Origin: Dactylonectria macrodidyma
Taxonomy: Eukaryota; Ascomycota; Sordariomycetes; Hypocreales; Nectriaceae
DNA: 64,000 bases
Direction of reading: 5' to 3'
Assembly (NCBI GenBank): GCA_020744425.1
Contig: JAGMUV010000052.1
Span: forward strand, 124,001 to 188,000
Every line of letters starts with the position of its first letter. Position 1 is the stretch's first letter. The translations under genes and the position numbers were made by a program. The notes beneath the pieces were generated by a model. That model saw only the letters and a list, made by a program, of their open reading frames with translations, made no database searches and was not told the DNA's origin. Of this stretch, positions 20,494 through 30,727 are shown in pieces.

Positions 20494-21449
20494 CTGAATG
20501 TGTCTTTTTCGGATATCACCCAATGATATGACCCGCCATTATCCCAGACGGGGAAGTACAAAGTGGTACCCCAGTTGCGCCACCACCTTTTGAGCTACCC
20601 TACTCTTTATCTTTTCGTTCTCACCGATCATTGTATCAGGTTCTGCATCACCTTGCCGATCAATGGGGCCAGGCCAATCTATTGGGTCGCTTAATGTAAA
20701 TCAGAAGGTAGTATGGCCTGATTTTGCGCATCACTGCCTATTAAGTCGGGGCAACCGATCTATTGAGCGGTTGTCATGCCGAGGACATGCTGGTGTGCTG
20801 GTGCGTCGGACGGTGGTGTGGCGGCGTCAGAACTACTTCACCCACCATCGGTGCCGGGATGATAGCGCCATGCTGGTGCTGGCATCTTCATATTCGCCCC
20901 CGGCAAGCCCGTTCGTCAACGGTGCCAGCTCCACGGTATTGGACGTTATTCTTGATTTCCAACGAGGCGGCTTCAGCTCTAGCCGCCTCAGAAGGTCAAT
21001 TCAACCGTCTCCTTAGACCCTATTTCCTCTATGTGCACACAACAGACCCCATAATTCAAGAAAATCCATAGATTAATCAGCCCACGGCCACACATCCCGG
21101 TAAAAGTCGACAACTGCGAGAACGAAGTCTACCCGAAGTTTTTTAACCCTAACGACCAACTGCAGAGAGTGATGCCATTCTGACTCCAAAATTCACTAAC
21201 TATGACGGCATTTCCAAATCGGGGAAGAGGAGCATGATGGCCCTCATCGTTCTCAAATTGCGAGGCTGGAAAGGCGGCCTGGTCCCAACAAATCTGGCTG
21301 GAGTCACGCACAGCGCTTCCTCTCTTCTTAGGCCTGCTTCCGTGATGCTCACGGAATATGAAGCCCATTTAGCGCTCCATTTTCGTGCCACACGCGATCA
21401 TACGAGTTTCCCTTCACAGAACCGGTCCGAGCTATCCTATATATTTAAC
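20494..21449. other. Region upstream of the SCOC-like gene
   Basis: Open frames at 20663..21016 and 20763..21071 have no recognisable domain or intron support. The last few hundred bases are probably promoter and 5' UTR of the SCOC-like gene. Confidence 0.4.
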
Positions 21450-21917
21450 ATGAAGATGGACAGGCAGCATCCCCTTCCTAGCTCCGCTTCCTACGATTCA
21501 CATCCAACCATGATCGGGTCGGTTGGCTGGCGAGGGCGCCAACCACATTCGTCCATTCGTGCTCCTGGCCAACACACCAGCGAGCCTATCGAGACAACAA
21601 TTGAACCGGATGGCATGCGAGCCATGAGCCCGCGGATGACAAGCGAGGATGTTGAAGCGTTGGAGCGTGAAATGCATACTGAACTGCGCCGGTTAGTCTA
21701 GACTATGGAATCTGCCGTGAACGTTAGATGTGTCCCGAGGGTGACCATTTCGGGAACTGCTCACTGACGTTTTCCTACTAGGCACGCGAAGGCGTTGCAG
21801 GGCTCACTACTCCTCATCTTTAACCGCGTCGAGACAGTTAAGAAGGGGCATGAGAAGCTAAACAGCAACAATAAGTTGCTGCAGAAGTATATTGGGGATT
21901 TGACTATCAGCCGCTAG
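21450..21917 (+). CDS. Short coiled-coil (SCOC/DUF2205) protein
   Basis: Exon 21450..21691 plus exon 21782..21917, around a 90-nt intron (GTTAGT..TACTAG), give 125 aa. The C-terminal half is the family signature: MTSEDVEALEREMHTELRR, then KALQGSLLLIFNRVETVKKG, HEKLNSNNKLLQKYIGDL. The N-terminal 70 residues are low-complexity and polar. Family proteins are short parallel coiled coils at the Golgi that bind Arl-type GTPases (Slo1 in yeast, SCOC in animals) and affect membrane traffic and autophagy. The start at 21450 (MKMDRQ) gives the usual length; the open frame extends upstream but with unlikely sequence. A hAT fragment begins about 70 bp after the stop, in the expected 3' UTR. Confidence 0.87.
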
Positions 21918-21986
21918 ACCATGGCTTCGGCCAACCCCGAGAAGAACTGAACCTTTCGTGAGGAGTTTTTGTCGTTCTCCCGAGAC

Positions 21987-22897
21987 CAGGCTTGTCAACA
22001 AATAAATTGAATTCAAATGAATCCAAATAAATCCAAATCAAATCAAATGAAATCACAGGGGCCGAATTGATTTGGATATTTGGATTCATTTGGATAAAAC
22101 ATTAGCCGCGGCTGGCCTGATCTTTGCACCCAGTGAACTGTGTTATGCAGCTTGCCAATTGGACCTTTCGCCCTCCGCAGCCTCATCTCGTCTTGAATCT
22201 CCTTGTCAGCTTGGCAGTCTTCTTCAAAGGCGTCAGCATCCGTTCCAAAAAGGATAGACCGGGCGACGAGATTAATAATATGCCCGCAGCACCGAAGCCG
22301 GCGGTGCTGCTTATTGAAGCCAAGCTCAGTACCGAGCTCTTCAAGACACGTGTCGTTATTTTCTGCGTTGTCTGTGACAAAGTACCCGACGCGACCCTCA
22401 AAGCCATATTCGTGGATAATTTCACTAACCCGATCTGCAAGGTTTTCACCACTGTGACGACCCTCGATTCGTGGCAAGCCTAGCAGAAACGTGCGAAAAT
22501 TCCCTTCGTCATCAAGAAAGTGTACGGTGAGGCCGAGGAGGGAGGTGAACCTGCGGGACGTCCACACGTCAAAGAAGACGTTAATGCGGCTAAGTGAGCG
22601 ACCGAGAAGCTCAGTCACGACGCCTTTGTGACGATTGAAGGTCCGTACAATCCAGTCGCGCATTGTGTTATGGGTGGGGAGACTTCCTGACTCAATAATA
22701 GCGCTGTTTGCGTACCCCATGAGCTCGCGGAAGTACGGACTCTCAAGCTTATTAAATGAGACGTTGTCACAGGCCACCCAGCGTATAAGCAACCGCTGAA
22801 AGTGTAGAGGGTCGAATGAGGCTATGAAGGCGTTCATCACGGCTTGGTCCTTCTGTCGATGAGCATCCAGGTCAGCCATATAGGTGAAGATTTCCAT
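21987..22897 (-). mobile_element. Internally deleted hAT element fragment
   Basis: The minus-strand frame 22897..22043 encodes a hAT transposase core: VFFDVWTSRRFTSLLGLTV, VGYFVTDNAENNDTCLEELG, RCCGHIINLVARSILFG and RRAKGPIGKLHNTVHW. After HWVQRSGQ it runs directly into the 3' terminal zone, made of AATCCAAAT/ATTTGGAT motifs (22005-22095). The transposase C-terminal half, including the dimerisation domain, is thus deleted. A possible terminus CAGGCTTGTC starts at 21987; no matching end is found on the right, so the upstream side is also truncated. Confidence 0.78.
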
Positions 22898-23106
22898 ATG
22901 AAGACGCTCAAATTTTATAGTGTCCTCTGAGTTGTATGATAAAGGAATAACGTAATGCTAGAATCTACCATACAGCGCCCATCTGAGGCGGTTGGTTGCA
23001 TAACTTCCAGTCAAGACATCTAGTTCTTCTTAGATGAGTTTTCCTGGCTCACCTCCAACCGCCTCCTGTTCTGCTCCGTGAGAGTCGCGAGGCGCAGGTC
23101 AACCAT
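22898..23106. other. Spacer between transposon relics
   Basis: Short stretch with no recognised feature. Confidence 0.4.
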
Positions 23107-23445
23107 ATGATTGAAAGCGGACTGTCGACTGGCAAGATAGCCAAGTCTGTCCGCTGCTGCGACCGCACCGTTCAACGACGACGATGGAAATGACGAGGCC
23201 TCCCGAGGAAAGCACCAGCGACCCCGTCGAACCCCTTGATCCGTGTCGGCCGAAGATATATTGAAGAGTTCTTCTCGGAGTTGAAGGCATACATCAAGAA
23301 GCATTGGAGTGGACATTTAGGTCTCATTAAGGGGGACTTTAAAACGTTCTTGAGGTTTTGTGTTCACGCAGTTGGCTCCCGACGAGCGAGTGCCAGAGGA
23401 CATTTTCGTCATGCTGGATTGTCTGTGGAGGAGCCAAGAGACTAA
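23107..23445 (+). pseudogene. Tc1/ISSod-type (DDE_3) transposase relic, internally deleted
   Basis: The start reads as an N-terminal helix-turn-helix: MIESGLSTGKIAKSVRCCD, RTVQRRR. Within 70 bases it jumps to the C-terminal catalytic end, IEEFFSELKAYIKKHW, then GDFKTFLRFCVHAVGSRRAS, ARGHFRHAGLSVEE. Fungal DDE_3 transposases carry about 200 residues between these blocks, including the first two Asp; they are missing here. The remaining pieces are in different frames. Confidence 0.68.
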
Positions 23446-23779
23446 ACACTGCATAAAGTATAGAATAGCATTTGAGAAGGAAACACAGGCACACGCTATT
23501 GTACAGTCCTCTTCTTAAGCTCATCTACCCACTGTTTGACATCCTGAACCCATGATTGTGCAATTCCTGGCAAAATGCCTGCTTTGTCATCATTGATGAA
23601 AAGATCAACACTTTGTTGCTCGTACACATGCTTGACATCGAGACCTTGCTGGAATGTGATCGTAGCTGCCCTTTGGAAACTTGCCTTCCAAGATAAATGA
23701 TACATCTATCTTCAGTTTCCTCCAGCTCTAGCAGGCCACCTGACGGGGGAAGTGAAGTCTGCCCTCAGATCACACTAGA
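23446..23779. other. Coding-like stretch of unknown family
   Basis: A minus-strand frame 23705..23496 (contains SVDLFINDDKAGILPGIAQS, ending KKRTVQ and stop) has coding-like composition and a clean end, and may be the last exon of a host gene cut off by the copia relic. I do not recognise the family. Confidence 0.35.
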
Positions 23780-25005
23780 TGTAGGTAAGCGTGAAGCCCA
23801 AGGGGATAGGGAGAGCTCTACATCTAGGGGGAAAAGGCGACCCAAGGTTAGTACACCTTGGCGCCTGTTGCAGCCACTTCCTAGCTCGCATGCGAAGATA
23901 GCCAGCCATCCGTACAGGGATGCACTGCTCGAAGCGGAAAGACTTCACTTACAGAGTCACGCAGAATCACAATCGTGGATCGAAGTCGCTAAGTGTGCGG
24001 CGAAGGGTCGCCGAGTGCTCGGCTGTCACTGGGTATATGTCTACAAGCTCGATAAGCACGGAAGATTCCTGAAGATCAAAGAACGCCTTGTGGTGCGTGG
24101 CGACCAGCAAGAGATCGACAGCCGAGAGACCTATGCAGCGACTCTAGCCGGCATGTCATTCAGGACCCTTGTGGCAATAGCGAACCGATTCGACTACGAT
24201 ATGTTGCAATACGATGCAGTTAACGGGTTCGTACACGCTAAGCTGGATGAAGAGATCTATGGAAATGCCGAGGGGATATCAGAAGCCCGGAATGATTCTG
24301 AAGCTGCAGAAAGCCCTCTATGGTCTCAGACGATCGCCCCTCCTATGGCAAAAGCACTTCGAGAAGGGCCTGCTGCAGGCGGGCTTTCGCCGAGTGCCCG
24401 GCGAGGACTGCTGCTGGCTTTATGATGATATCATATTCTTCTTCTATGTGGATGATTGCGTCCTATGTTTCCCAAGGCAGGTCAGAGCTAAAGCGATATC
24501 TCTAATCGAAGACCTACAGAAGACCTATCACTTAGAAGGAGGCAAGCCTCTGCAGTGGTTCCTAGGGATCGAAGTAATCCGGGACCGAGGAAACCGTCGC
24601 CTGTGGCTCTCACAGTCCTCTTACATCGATAAAATGCGCCGACTGCTCGCCGATCACACGCCGAGACTACGAGCGATGACTCCTATGACACAGGAAGAAC
24701 TGTTACCCTACGAAGAGATCGCTAGCCCCGGAAGCGTCAATCTTTATCAACGCAAAGTCGGAACGATTATGTATGCGGCCGTGATGACCCGACCGGATGT
24801 AGCGTTTGCAACAAGCAGGCTAGCTAGGTTCAACCAGAACCCAGGGCCACAGCACCATCAAGCAGCTGATCGGGCCCTATGGTACCTCATCGAAACACGC
24901 AGTCTTTCCCTCGAATACGGTACGATACCTGGATGCGAAGAGGATGGCCTACAAGTGGCTTCCGATGCGAGTTTCGCCGACAACTCGGTGCTGAGCCAAC
25001 AGACT
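23780..25005 (+). pseudogene. Ty1/copia reverse transcriptase relic
   Basis: Two overlapping frames show the copia RT: RRVLGCHWVYVYKLDKHGRF, ETYAATLAGMSFRTLVAIAN, YDAVNGFVHAKL, then after a frameshift near 24265 GYQKPGMILKLQKALYGLRR, FYVDDCVLCF with the catalytic YVDD, QWFLGIEVIRDRG, and the connection to RNase H (VGTIMYAAVMTRPDVAFATS, LQVASDASFAD). The frame ends at the start of RNase H, where it is fused to a catalase-peroxidase remnant. Gag, protease, integrase and LTRs are absent. Confidence 0.87.
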
Positions 25006-25440
25006 AGTGGATTGGAGGTTATCTGGACAAAAACTCCAACCGAGTAAGATATTGAAAGAGACTGAGTGCAGACGTACTGACCAATACTAGGTGGAGCAAT
25101 GGCTACCTTGAGAGTCTTATCCACAACAACTGGTTTTTGGTTGAGAGCCCTGCTGGTGGTCACCAGTGGGAAGCTCTTAATGGCACGGTTGATTATCCTT
25201 ACCGGTTTGATTTCACAAAATTCCAGAGGGCCTCCATGCTCACAAGCGACTTGCTCTCATCAACGACCCGATCTACCTCAAGATCTGCCGTCGCTGGGCC
25301 GACCATGCCGACGAGTTCGCTCATACTTTCGCCCATGCTTGGTTCAAGCTCTTACATCGAGATCTAGGGCTCCTCTCCCACTATATTGGACCTGAAGTCC
25401 TGATGGAACAGCTTCCATGGCAAGATCCCTTGTCCTGGGT
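25006..25440 (+). pseudogene. Catalase-peroxidase (KatG) remnant
   Basis: The translation TSGLEVIWTKTPTE continues, after a 47-nt intron (25044..25090, GTAAGA..ACTAG), as [41 protein letters not shown], and after a 1-bp loss near 25255 [40 protein letters not shown] and MEQLPWQDP. This is the middle part of fungal bifunctional catalase-peroxidase, joining the N-terminal haem domain to the C-terminal domain; family proteins are about 750 aa. It is bounded on the left by copia and on the right by a pogo relic, with no further KatG sequence in the window. Confidence 0.82.
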
Positions 25441-25442
25441 GG

Positions 25443-26455
25443 GATAAGGCCTGCGCCCCGAAAACCTCCTCGAAAGTTCTTTTCTGTCATAGACTCTTGA
25501 AATGCCGCGGAAAATGCAGGAAAGAAATTATCCTTGGTGATGTGCGTTGTACCCGCCCGCATCTTTCTCTCGATTTGTCACCCGTATCCTTGCTTAAGCG
25601 GCCAAAACATCCGCCATCTAAAGGTTGAAGAATATGAGGCGAATAGGCAGGCATATAGAGAATGATGATCTTGTTCTCGTTTCAATAGAGCTCAAAGGCC
25701 GTCGAATGGTGACTTCCGTGCCTATCTAAGACCAGAAGGCGATAATCACCCGTGGTTCAGGGTTTAGTGTGCTTGTCGAAATACTGGATCCATTCTAAGC
25801 CTCTCTCTAAGCTAGTGACCACCGTGCCGGTCAAGATAAAGTCCATCCTAACCCAAGACTCATCAAAGTTGTAGTTGTCCGACTCCGTGATGCCATACTT
25901 CACGATTCTGTTCCGCACGAACGCAAACCAGCCTCGAATGAGCTCTGGATTTTCGTATTAGGCTTTCCTAGTCGTATCTTCGAAAGAAACGCGTCGTAAG
26001 CTCTGGGTGTCGCCGTATGAAGTTGGAAGCCCAACGCTTGCGGCTTGCCGACTGGAGGTGTGTCGCTGTATATGAGGAGTTGTTGGTCATATCTTCCACG
26101 CCAACAATCCTGGGAGGAAATGATCGGGAGTCTAGGCCAAAGACATGCTGGATAATAGTGTCCTCTTCCAGCTTCGTTAATTTCTGCGATTTAGGTATGC
26201 TGTCGCGTCGTGAAGGGATTCTTTTGAGTCGGTTACTTAAGTTGACTCGGTAAATTGACTAGATCTTCGCTGTGGCCTGAGTACTAAGGGTTGGCTTACG
26301 GTTGATAGCCTACATAGCCAGGATTAACCAACTTTCTTTGCTGGTCGACTCCATTGTTGTGAGTGGAGAAAAACGCACTTGGATATAGCTGGTCGCGTGG
26401 TGTTGGTTAAGTCGCAAACTCGCTTGTCTGGCAAACTCGCTTATCATGTAGGTTA
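25443..26455 (-). mobile_element. pogo-family relic A
   Basis: Decayed relative of the intact pogo element at 28522..30381. On the minus strand 25562..25344 reads THITKDNFFPAFSAAFQESM, TEKNFRGGFRGAGL, parallel to THISKTEFFPAFYAAHQAAM in the intact copy; the DNA to 26330 follows the same gene in reverse, reaching a mutated N-terminus near 26300. The right end (about 26410-26455) carries the doubled CTCGCTTGTCTGGC-type subterminal motif. The 3' third of the element is replaced by KatG sequence. Confidence 0.7.
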
Positions 26456-26914
26456 GCGAATTAGAACAATATTAACTTTTTTCAATCACTGTTCCTCCTC
26501 CTCCTTGTCCTCGTCTGACTTCAACGGCATCTTATTATAAGTTTTCATTCAAGCAGTCCAGAAAAGAGTGAGCATCCACTCAGACACGGGACTCGATTCC
26601 CGTGCTCTTGATACTAGACTCGACTGTAATGAGGCGTCAAAATAATATCGAGGTCACAAAAGCAGAGTTCTTTTTCTAATCGAAACTGTACCCGATCGGT
26701 AACGGTTCCCAAGCATTGACAGTTCGAGGTTCACCGACGTGTGGAGTAAGGGGTAGCAAGGCGGAGACCAAAGCGGTGGAGATAAGCTTAAGGAGGACAT
26801 GAATTTGTGAATCATCCCACTTCCACCCGACCACGATGTCAAATGTTCAATGAATGACAAAGTCGTCATGATCTCCAATAGCAGATGAGGGATTTATTGG
26901 AGCCTTGATGACAC
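26456..26914. other. Region without recognised gene
   Basis: Nothing coding is supported. A short hairpin resembling a tRNA T-arm occurs near 26586-26604 but no tRNA body fits. Confidence 0.4.
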
Positions 26915-27145
26915 TTATAGCGTTCTTTGACTGACAGTATAGATCTTAGCGGCGGCTTGTGCGCTTAGGTTTGGGTCGTTTTGGATTGCTTGAATAGCTA
27001 GGATCAAGCGCCCTTCGTTACTAGGTGAACTCATTATTGGTGGTTGGGGGAAATGTTGCTGAATGTAGGTAGTCGCATTATTACAGTCGCGTGAGCCACT
27101 CGCTTGTCTGAGCCACTCGCTTATCATGCACGTTATTGCTGATTG
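26915..27145 (-). mobile_element. pogo-family fragment B (5' end only)
   Basis: The minus strand encodes only the N-terminal psq-type helix of a pogo transposase (MSSPSNEGRLILAIQAIQND, LSAQAAAKIYTVSQRTL) and the adjoining terminus at 27085-27145 with doubled CACTCGCTTGTCTGAGC-type motifs similar to those at 26410-26455. The rest of the element is missing. It borders the 3' end of the bZIP gene. Confidence 0.68.
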
Positions 27146-27188
27146 GTCTTGATGTTGTTGGCAGGCTGCGCTGCATATCGTGTTTGAC

Positions 27189-27794
27189 TCACTCACCGAG
27201 TTGCTGCGGCCCTTCATCGCTGGCCTTGTCCGACCGTCGGTTCATACAAAAAGTTGCCCTCATATAGATTTCGTCACCGCCGCTGTTTCCGCCGTAGCTC
27301 CCCGTCTGCGCCCATTGCGTCCCGTAAGACGCCCCGTAGGGCGTTAAGGCGAATGCTTCGTCCCAGTGTAGGTCTCACGACCACTGCTTCGTCGGCTCGC
27401 AGCCTTCTGGCCTCGAGTCATTACGAGTCCGAAGTTGACGCTCCCCCAAGGCAGGCCAGGCTCCTCAGAGCTGAAATCGCTTGGAGTGGGGATTCGATAG
27501 CTGTTGCCCGCGTACTGTTGATTCCGAGAATCTCGCTCTGCTCGTTCCTTGCTCTCACGGGCTTTTTCTCCTGTAATATTTGTGTTAGCAAAATAGGAAG
27601 TTTCAAAGGGGAAGGAGGAGGGGAAACCCACGAAACTTGCGCTGGGCAATGCGGTTCTGTATTCTTCGGCGCTCCTCAGGGTCTGTGACATGTGACCAGT
27701 CTAGATCCTTGGGACTGGACTTGGACTTTTCGGAGGACGAGGAACTTTGCTTGCGGGGGCTGCTGGAGCTGTGTCTTGAGCTACCAGAAGGCAT
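27189..27794 (-). pseudogene. bZIP transcription factor with frameshifted C terminus
   Basis: Exon 27794..27632 (MPSGSSRHSSSSPRKQSSSS .. DPEERRRIQNRIAQRKF) splices with GTGGGT..TACAG (61 nt) to exon 27570..27344, giving 129 aa to the first stop. The basic region NRIAQRKFREKARESKERAE spans the junction as in fungal DPEERRRIQNR-type bZIP proteins. After SSGRETYTG the frame ends at KHSP, but another frame continues DEAFALTPYGASYGTQWAQT and GSYGGNSGGDEIYM, the composition expected for the family's C terminus, until 27189. A single-base indel near 27365 explains this. A pogo fragment begins 45 bp beyond. The gene may be a recent pseudogene, or make a shortened factor. Confidence 0.72.
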
Positions 27795-28521
27795 TTTTGG
27801 AGTTCAATCCTGGTGATTCGAGGAGTTCCGAAGAAGCAGATCGTTTCCACTTGTGCTGCTGATGGCTGGAGCGAATCCTTTGTGAGAAGTGATCCGGTCC
27901 GGCGTGTTGTAAGTCTGTCCGGTGTCATTTGTTGTCTACGAGGGTTGGGAGGTTGCTGGTCTAATATATCCGACGTCCAGCGGTTTGGTGTTAATTTTTG
28001 GCTCTGACAAGATGGAAGGTCGAGGGCCGAGCGATGCATTCGGGATATCACAGAAAGATATCCTTGATAACCGGGATAAAGGGTCGTGTCACACGAGAGG
28101 CGCATTGTCAGGCTTTCTGTGTGTCTGCCCTGCACGAAAGCTATTGCCACATCTCGGTGATGAATTGGCCCAGATATGCCGGGGTCCAACACTAGATGCA
28201 CAGCCTCGTCTTGGGGCAAGCGCAGTAACGAAATATACCCGCTGCTGAGACGGGCGTACGCTAACGCAAGAAGCGTTGGAAATACACAATCCACTAAAAT
28301 TGGCAGATTTGTGGTACTCTTTTTCTCGTAGTCATACGGAAGCCGTCCTTGGAAGCCAACATTACAATATTCCGCAATGTCGTTAGCCTGGGGGTTCTCC
28401 CCTCAAAGCCTTGCAATTTAGTGGCTGCGAGCTATGTTGAGTAAGCCTGAGAGAAATGGAGGCGGTGTTGGAATAGCTTGTCATACCCTTGCAGGGATTA
28501 ATTTCATGGCAAAATCTTATA
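27795..28521. other. Promoter side of the bZIP gene
   Basis: No gene recognised; the 197-aa minus-strand frame here has no domain and low coding character. Confidence 0.5.
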
Positions 28522-28569
28522 ACGTACTCCACAAGTGAGTCGGTCACCCAAGTGAGTCGGTCAAAAATC
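28522..28569 (+). repeat. pogo terminal inverted repeat, left
   Basis: Begins ACGTACTCCACAAGTGAG; pairs with 30334..30381 at 47 of 48 positions. Confidence 0.92.
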
Positions 28570-28627
28570 TTAATCCTCAATATAGAACATTAAATAAAAA
28601 CACAACAAAGCATCTAATCAATTAAAA

Positions 28628-30283
28628 CTAATTGCTATTCTCTTCACTAGACGTCTTAATAACTACCTGACATGTTCTTGCGTTATGACCGGTCTTGCCG
28701 CATGTTCCACAACGCCTTTCCTTCGGTCGCGCCGACCCTCCTTGACCACGATTTCTCGACGATTCGGCCACTAGCTGCGCATCAACATCCTTCTGATCAA
28801 TTGAATCCCTCCCTTCATCCAGAGTCATCTTTCCTCCATTACGGAGGCGTGTCTTTTTTGCTCTGCGCCGCTTACTAAGGGTCTCATTCGCCTGTCGAAG
28901 GATCTGGTTCTCAGACTTCAATAACGCCATCTGATGCATTATTGCCTTCGTTCCCTTAGATAGCGACTCAATCGCTTCAAAAATATATGTCGGGGAGCTG
29001 CTTTGGTGCCTTTCAACCCGTCTTTTGAGAAATTCAGACTGAGAGCTAGCCTCAAGGACGGTCTTTGGGGTCTTCGAGACCCAAGGGTCAGGAAGGCTAG
29101 CTTCCTCCTCGACCGGTGTTGGAGTCCGTAGCTGGATATCAAGTTTCGATAGCACACTCTCCGGGTCTAGAGGAACAAGCCCTGCTCCTCTAAAACCCCC
29201 TCGAATGTTGCTTTCTGTCATTGCGGCTTGGTGGGCGGCGTAAAAGGCTGGAAAGAACTCGGTCTTCGAAATGTGGGTTATAGAGCATCTGATCAAATGC
29301 TCTATTTCCCGACCGTAGGCCTTTTTGAGCGGCCCAAAGCACCCGACATCGAGAGGTTGAAGTAGGTGAGACGAATGAGGCGGCATACAAAGCGTGATGA
29401 TGTTGTTTTCCTCGCAATATAGCTCAAAGTCGGTCGAGTGGTGGCTTTCGTGCCCATCGAGGATCAGAAGGCGATAGCGACCATTTGATCGGGTCTTTGT
29501 ATGCCGATCGAAGTGCTTGATCCACTCAAGACCCGTCTCGTTGTCGGTCCAGCCATTTTTGGTCGTGGCGATAGCCCAATCGCCCGGGAGGTTGCTTTCT
29601 TGATACCAGCTGGCGAGGTGATATTGGCCCGCAACCACGATGAACGGCTGGATTGCCCAACCTTCCGCATTAATAGCCTGGATGACTGTAACCCATTCCC
29701 GGTTTCCAGGCTGGACTGATTTCGCCTTTCCACGCCGTTCTGCGCCTGTAACAACCATTCCGCTTGCGATCATACCCATCATAAAGCCAGTCTCGTCAAA
29801 GTTATAGATATCAGCTAGGGTGATGCCGTATTTCGCGATTGTGTTCGCTACGAGCGAGAACCACTCACGAATGAGGGTCGGATCTTCGCATTTGGCTCTC
29901 TGGTAATCATATTTGCGATTAAAACGCGTCGTAAGCTCTGGTTGTCGCCTAACGAAGTTGGAAGCCCAGTTCTTTCCGACAGGTGACGCGTCGCGGTCGG
30001 CAAGCAGTCGGTTGGCCATTTCTTCCACACCACGAAGTCGCGGGGGAAATCCTCGTGAATCTAGGTCGAGAATATACTCAATAAGAGTCTGTTCCTCTAG
30101 ATCAGATAGTTTACGTGATTTAGGGATAATATCGCCTCGGAAGGGTCTGCCATTATGTCGGTCAAGAAGAGTACTATAATGGGCTTCATAGATCCTTGCG
30201 GCGCGTCGGAGACTTAGTTTTGGGTCATTTCGGTAGGCTTGAAGGGCAAGAATGATATTTGACTCGTTATTTGATTGTGACAT
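28628..30283 (-). CDS. pogo/DDE_1 transposase with zinc knuckle
   Basis: Uninterrupted 551-aa frame from the ATG at 30283. Order of domains: psq-type helix-turn-helix (NIILALQAYRNDPKLSLRRA, residues 9-28), CENP-B-type DNA-binding region (to about 130), and DDE_1 catalytic core with NFDETGFMMG, RLLILDGHESHHS and HLLQPLDVGCFGPLK supplying the three acidic residues. RGGFRGAGLVPLDPESVL follows, then a coiled-coil segment (about 440-480). Near the C terminus RRCGTCGKTGHNARTC is a CCHC zinc knuckle, common in this fungal branch. The enzyme cuts at TA and moves the element in the nucleus. All key residues appear present. Confidence 0.93.
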   Translation of the reverse strand: MSQSNNESNIILALQAYRNDPKLSLRRAARIYEAHYSTLLDRHNGRPFRGDIIPKSRKLSDLEEQTLIEYILDLDSRGFPPRLRGVEEMANRLLADRDASPVGKNWASNFVRRQPELTTRFNRKYDYQRAKCEDPTLIREWFSLVANTIAKYGITLADIYNFDETGFMMGMIASGMVVTGAERRGKAKSVQPGNREWVTVIQAINAEGWAIQPFIVVAGQYHLASWYQESNLPGDWAIATTKNGWTDNETGLEWIKHFDRHTKTRSNGRYRLLILDGHESHHSTDFELYCEENNIITLCMPPHSSHLLQPLDVGCFGPLKKAYGREIEHLIRCSITHISKTEFFPAFYAAHQAAMTESNIRGGFRGAGLVPLDPESVLSKLDIQLRTPTPVEEEASLPDPWVSKTPKTVLEASSQSEFLKRRVERHQSSSPTYIFEAIESLSKGTKAIMHQMALLKSENQILRQANETLSKRRRAKKTRLRNGGKMTLDEGRDSIDQKDVDAQLVAESSRNRGQGGSARPKERRCGTCGKTGHNARTCQVVIKTSSEENSN

Positions 30284-30333
30284 GTTTTGTGGTAGAGAAA
30301 TAGATGATTAGATGCAAAGAGAGGAGGTTGACG

Positions 30334-30381
30334 GATTTTTGACCGACTCACTTGGGTGACCGACCCACTTGTGGAGTACGT
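30334..30381 (-). repeat. pogo terminal inverted repeat, right
   Basis: On the minus strand begins ACGTACTCCACAAGTGGG; pairs with 28522..28569. Confidence 0.92.
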
Positions 30382-30659
30382 TACACACACACACAATTTA
30401 TTTCGCCCGGTGGCTTATAACCAATAGGGCACTAGTTGCTATTGTACATTTCCATTTCCCAAGCTTTGTCATGACCTCGCAAAATCCCATAACTACAGCG
30501 TCCAATTTCTGCTTTTGCTTCTTCCTTTTCAATCTTTCCGCGGGTCTCGTGGGGTTTGTATTATTAGCAAGCGAACTTGAAGGCTATTCTCCAAGTGTTC
30601 AGAGTCCTATCTACAGCGGCTGAAGCGGTGCCTGCTGTCCATGGTATGTATATATGTAC
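30382..30659. other. Spacer right of the pogo element
   Basis: Contains a short CA run at the element border (30383-30396). No gene recognised. Confidence 0.45.
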
Positions 30660-30727
30660 GTATTTTTTTGTTCGGGGGCCATGAGACCCGTGAAGTCCCC
30701 TACTGGGGCACAGGACGTGTTAAGCTA
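30660..30727 (+). repeat. Dispersed repeat, copy B
   Basis: Matches 6337..6406. Its final AGCTA is interrupted: a mariner fragment begins right after the TA, whereas copy A continues AGCTAGGGTC. Confidence 0.65.

Larger units (their letters stand above)
28522..30381 (-). mobile_element. pogo-like element, apparently complete (1,860 bp)
   Basis: The 48-bp terminal inverted repeats at 28522..28569 and 30334..30381 differ at one position, and TA dinucleotides flank both ends (28520-28521, 30382-30383). Each repeat holds two copies of an AAGTGAGTCGGTCA motif. The single gene is open across its length. Near-identical ends and an intact frame suggest recent activity. Confidence 0.93.

Noticed and set aside
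26560..26615. Possible tRNA (T-arm-like CGGGACTCGATTCCCG)
   Set aside because: The paired ends are only about 50 nt apart and no D-arm or anticodon arm fits; only a hairpin is supported.
27701..28294. 197-aa minus-strand frame overlapping the bZIP start
   Set aside because: No recognisable domain, and it runs through the bZIP exon in another frame and its promoter.
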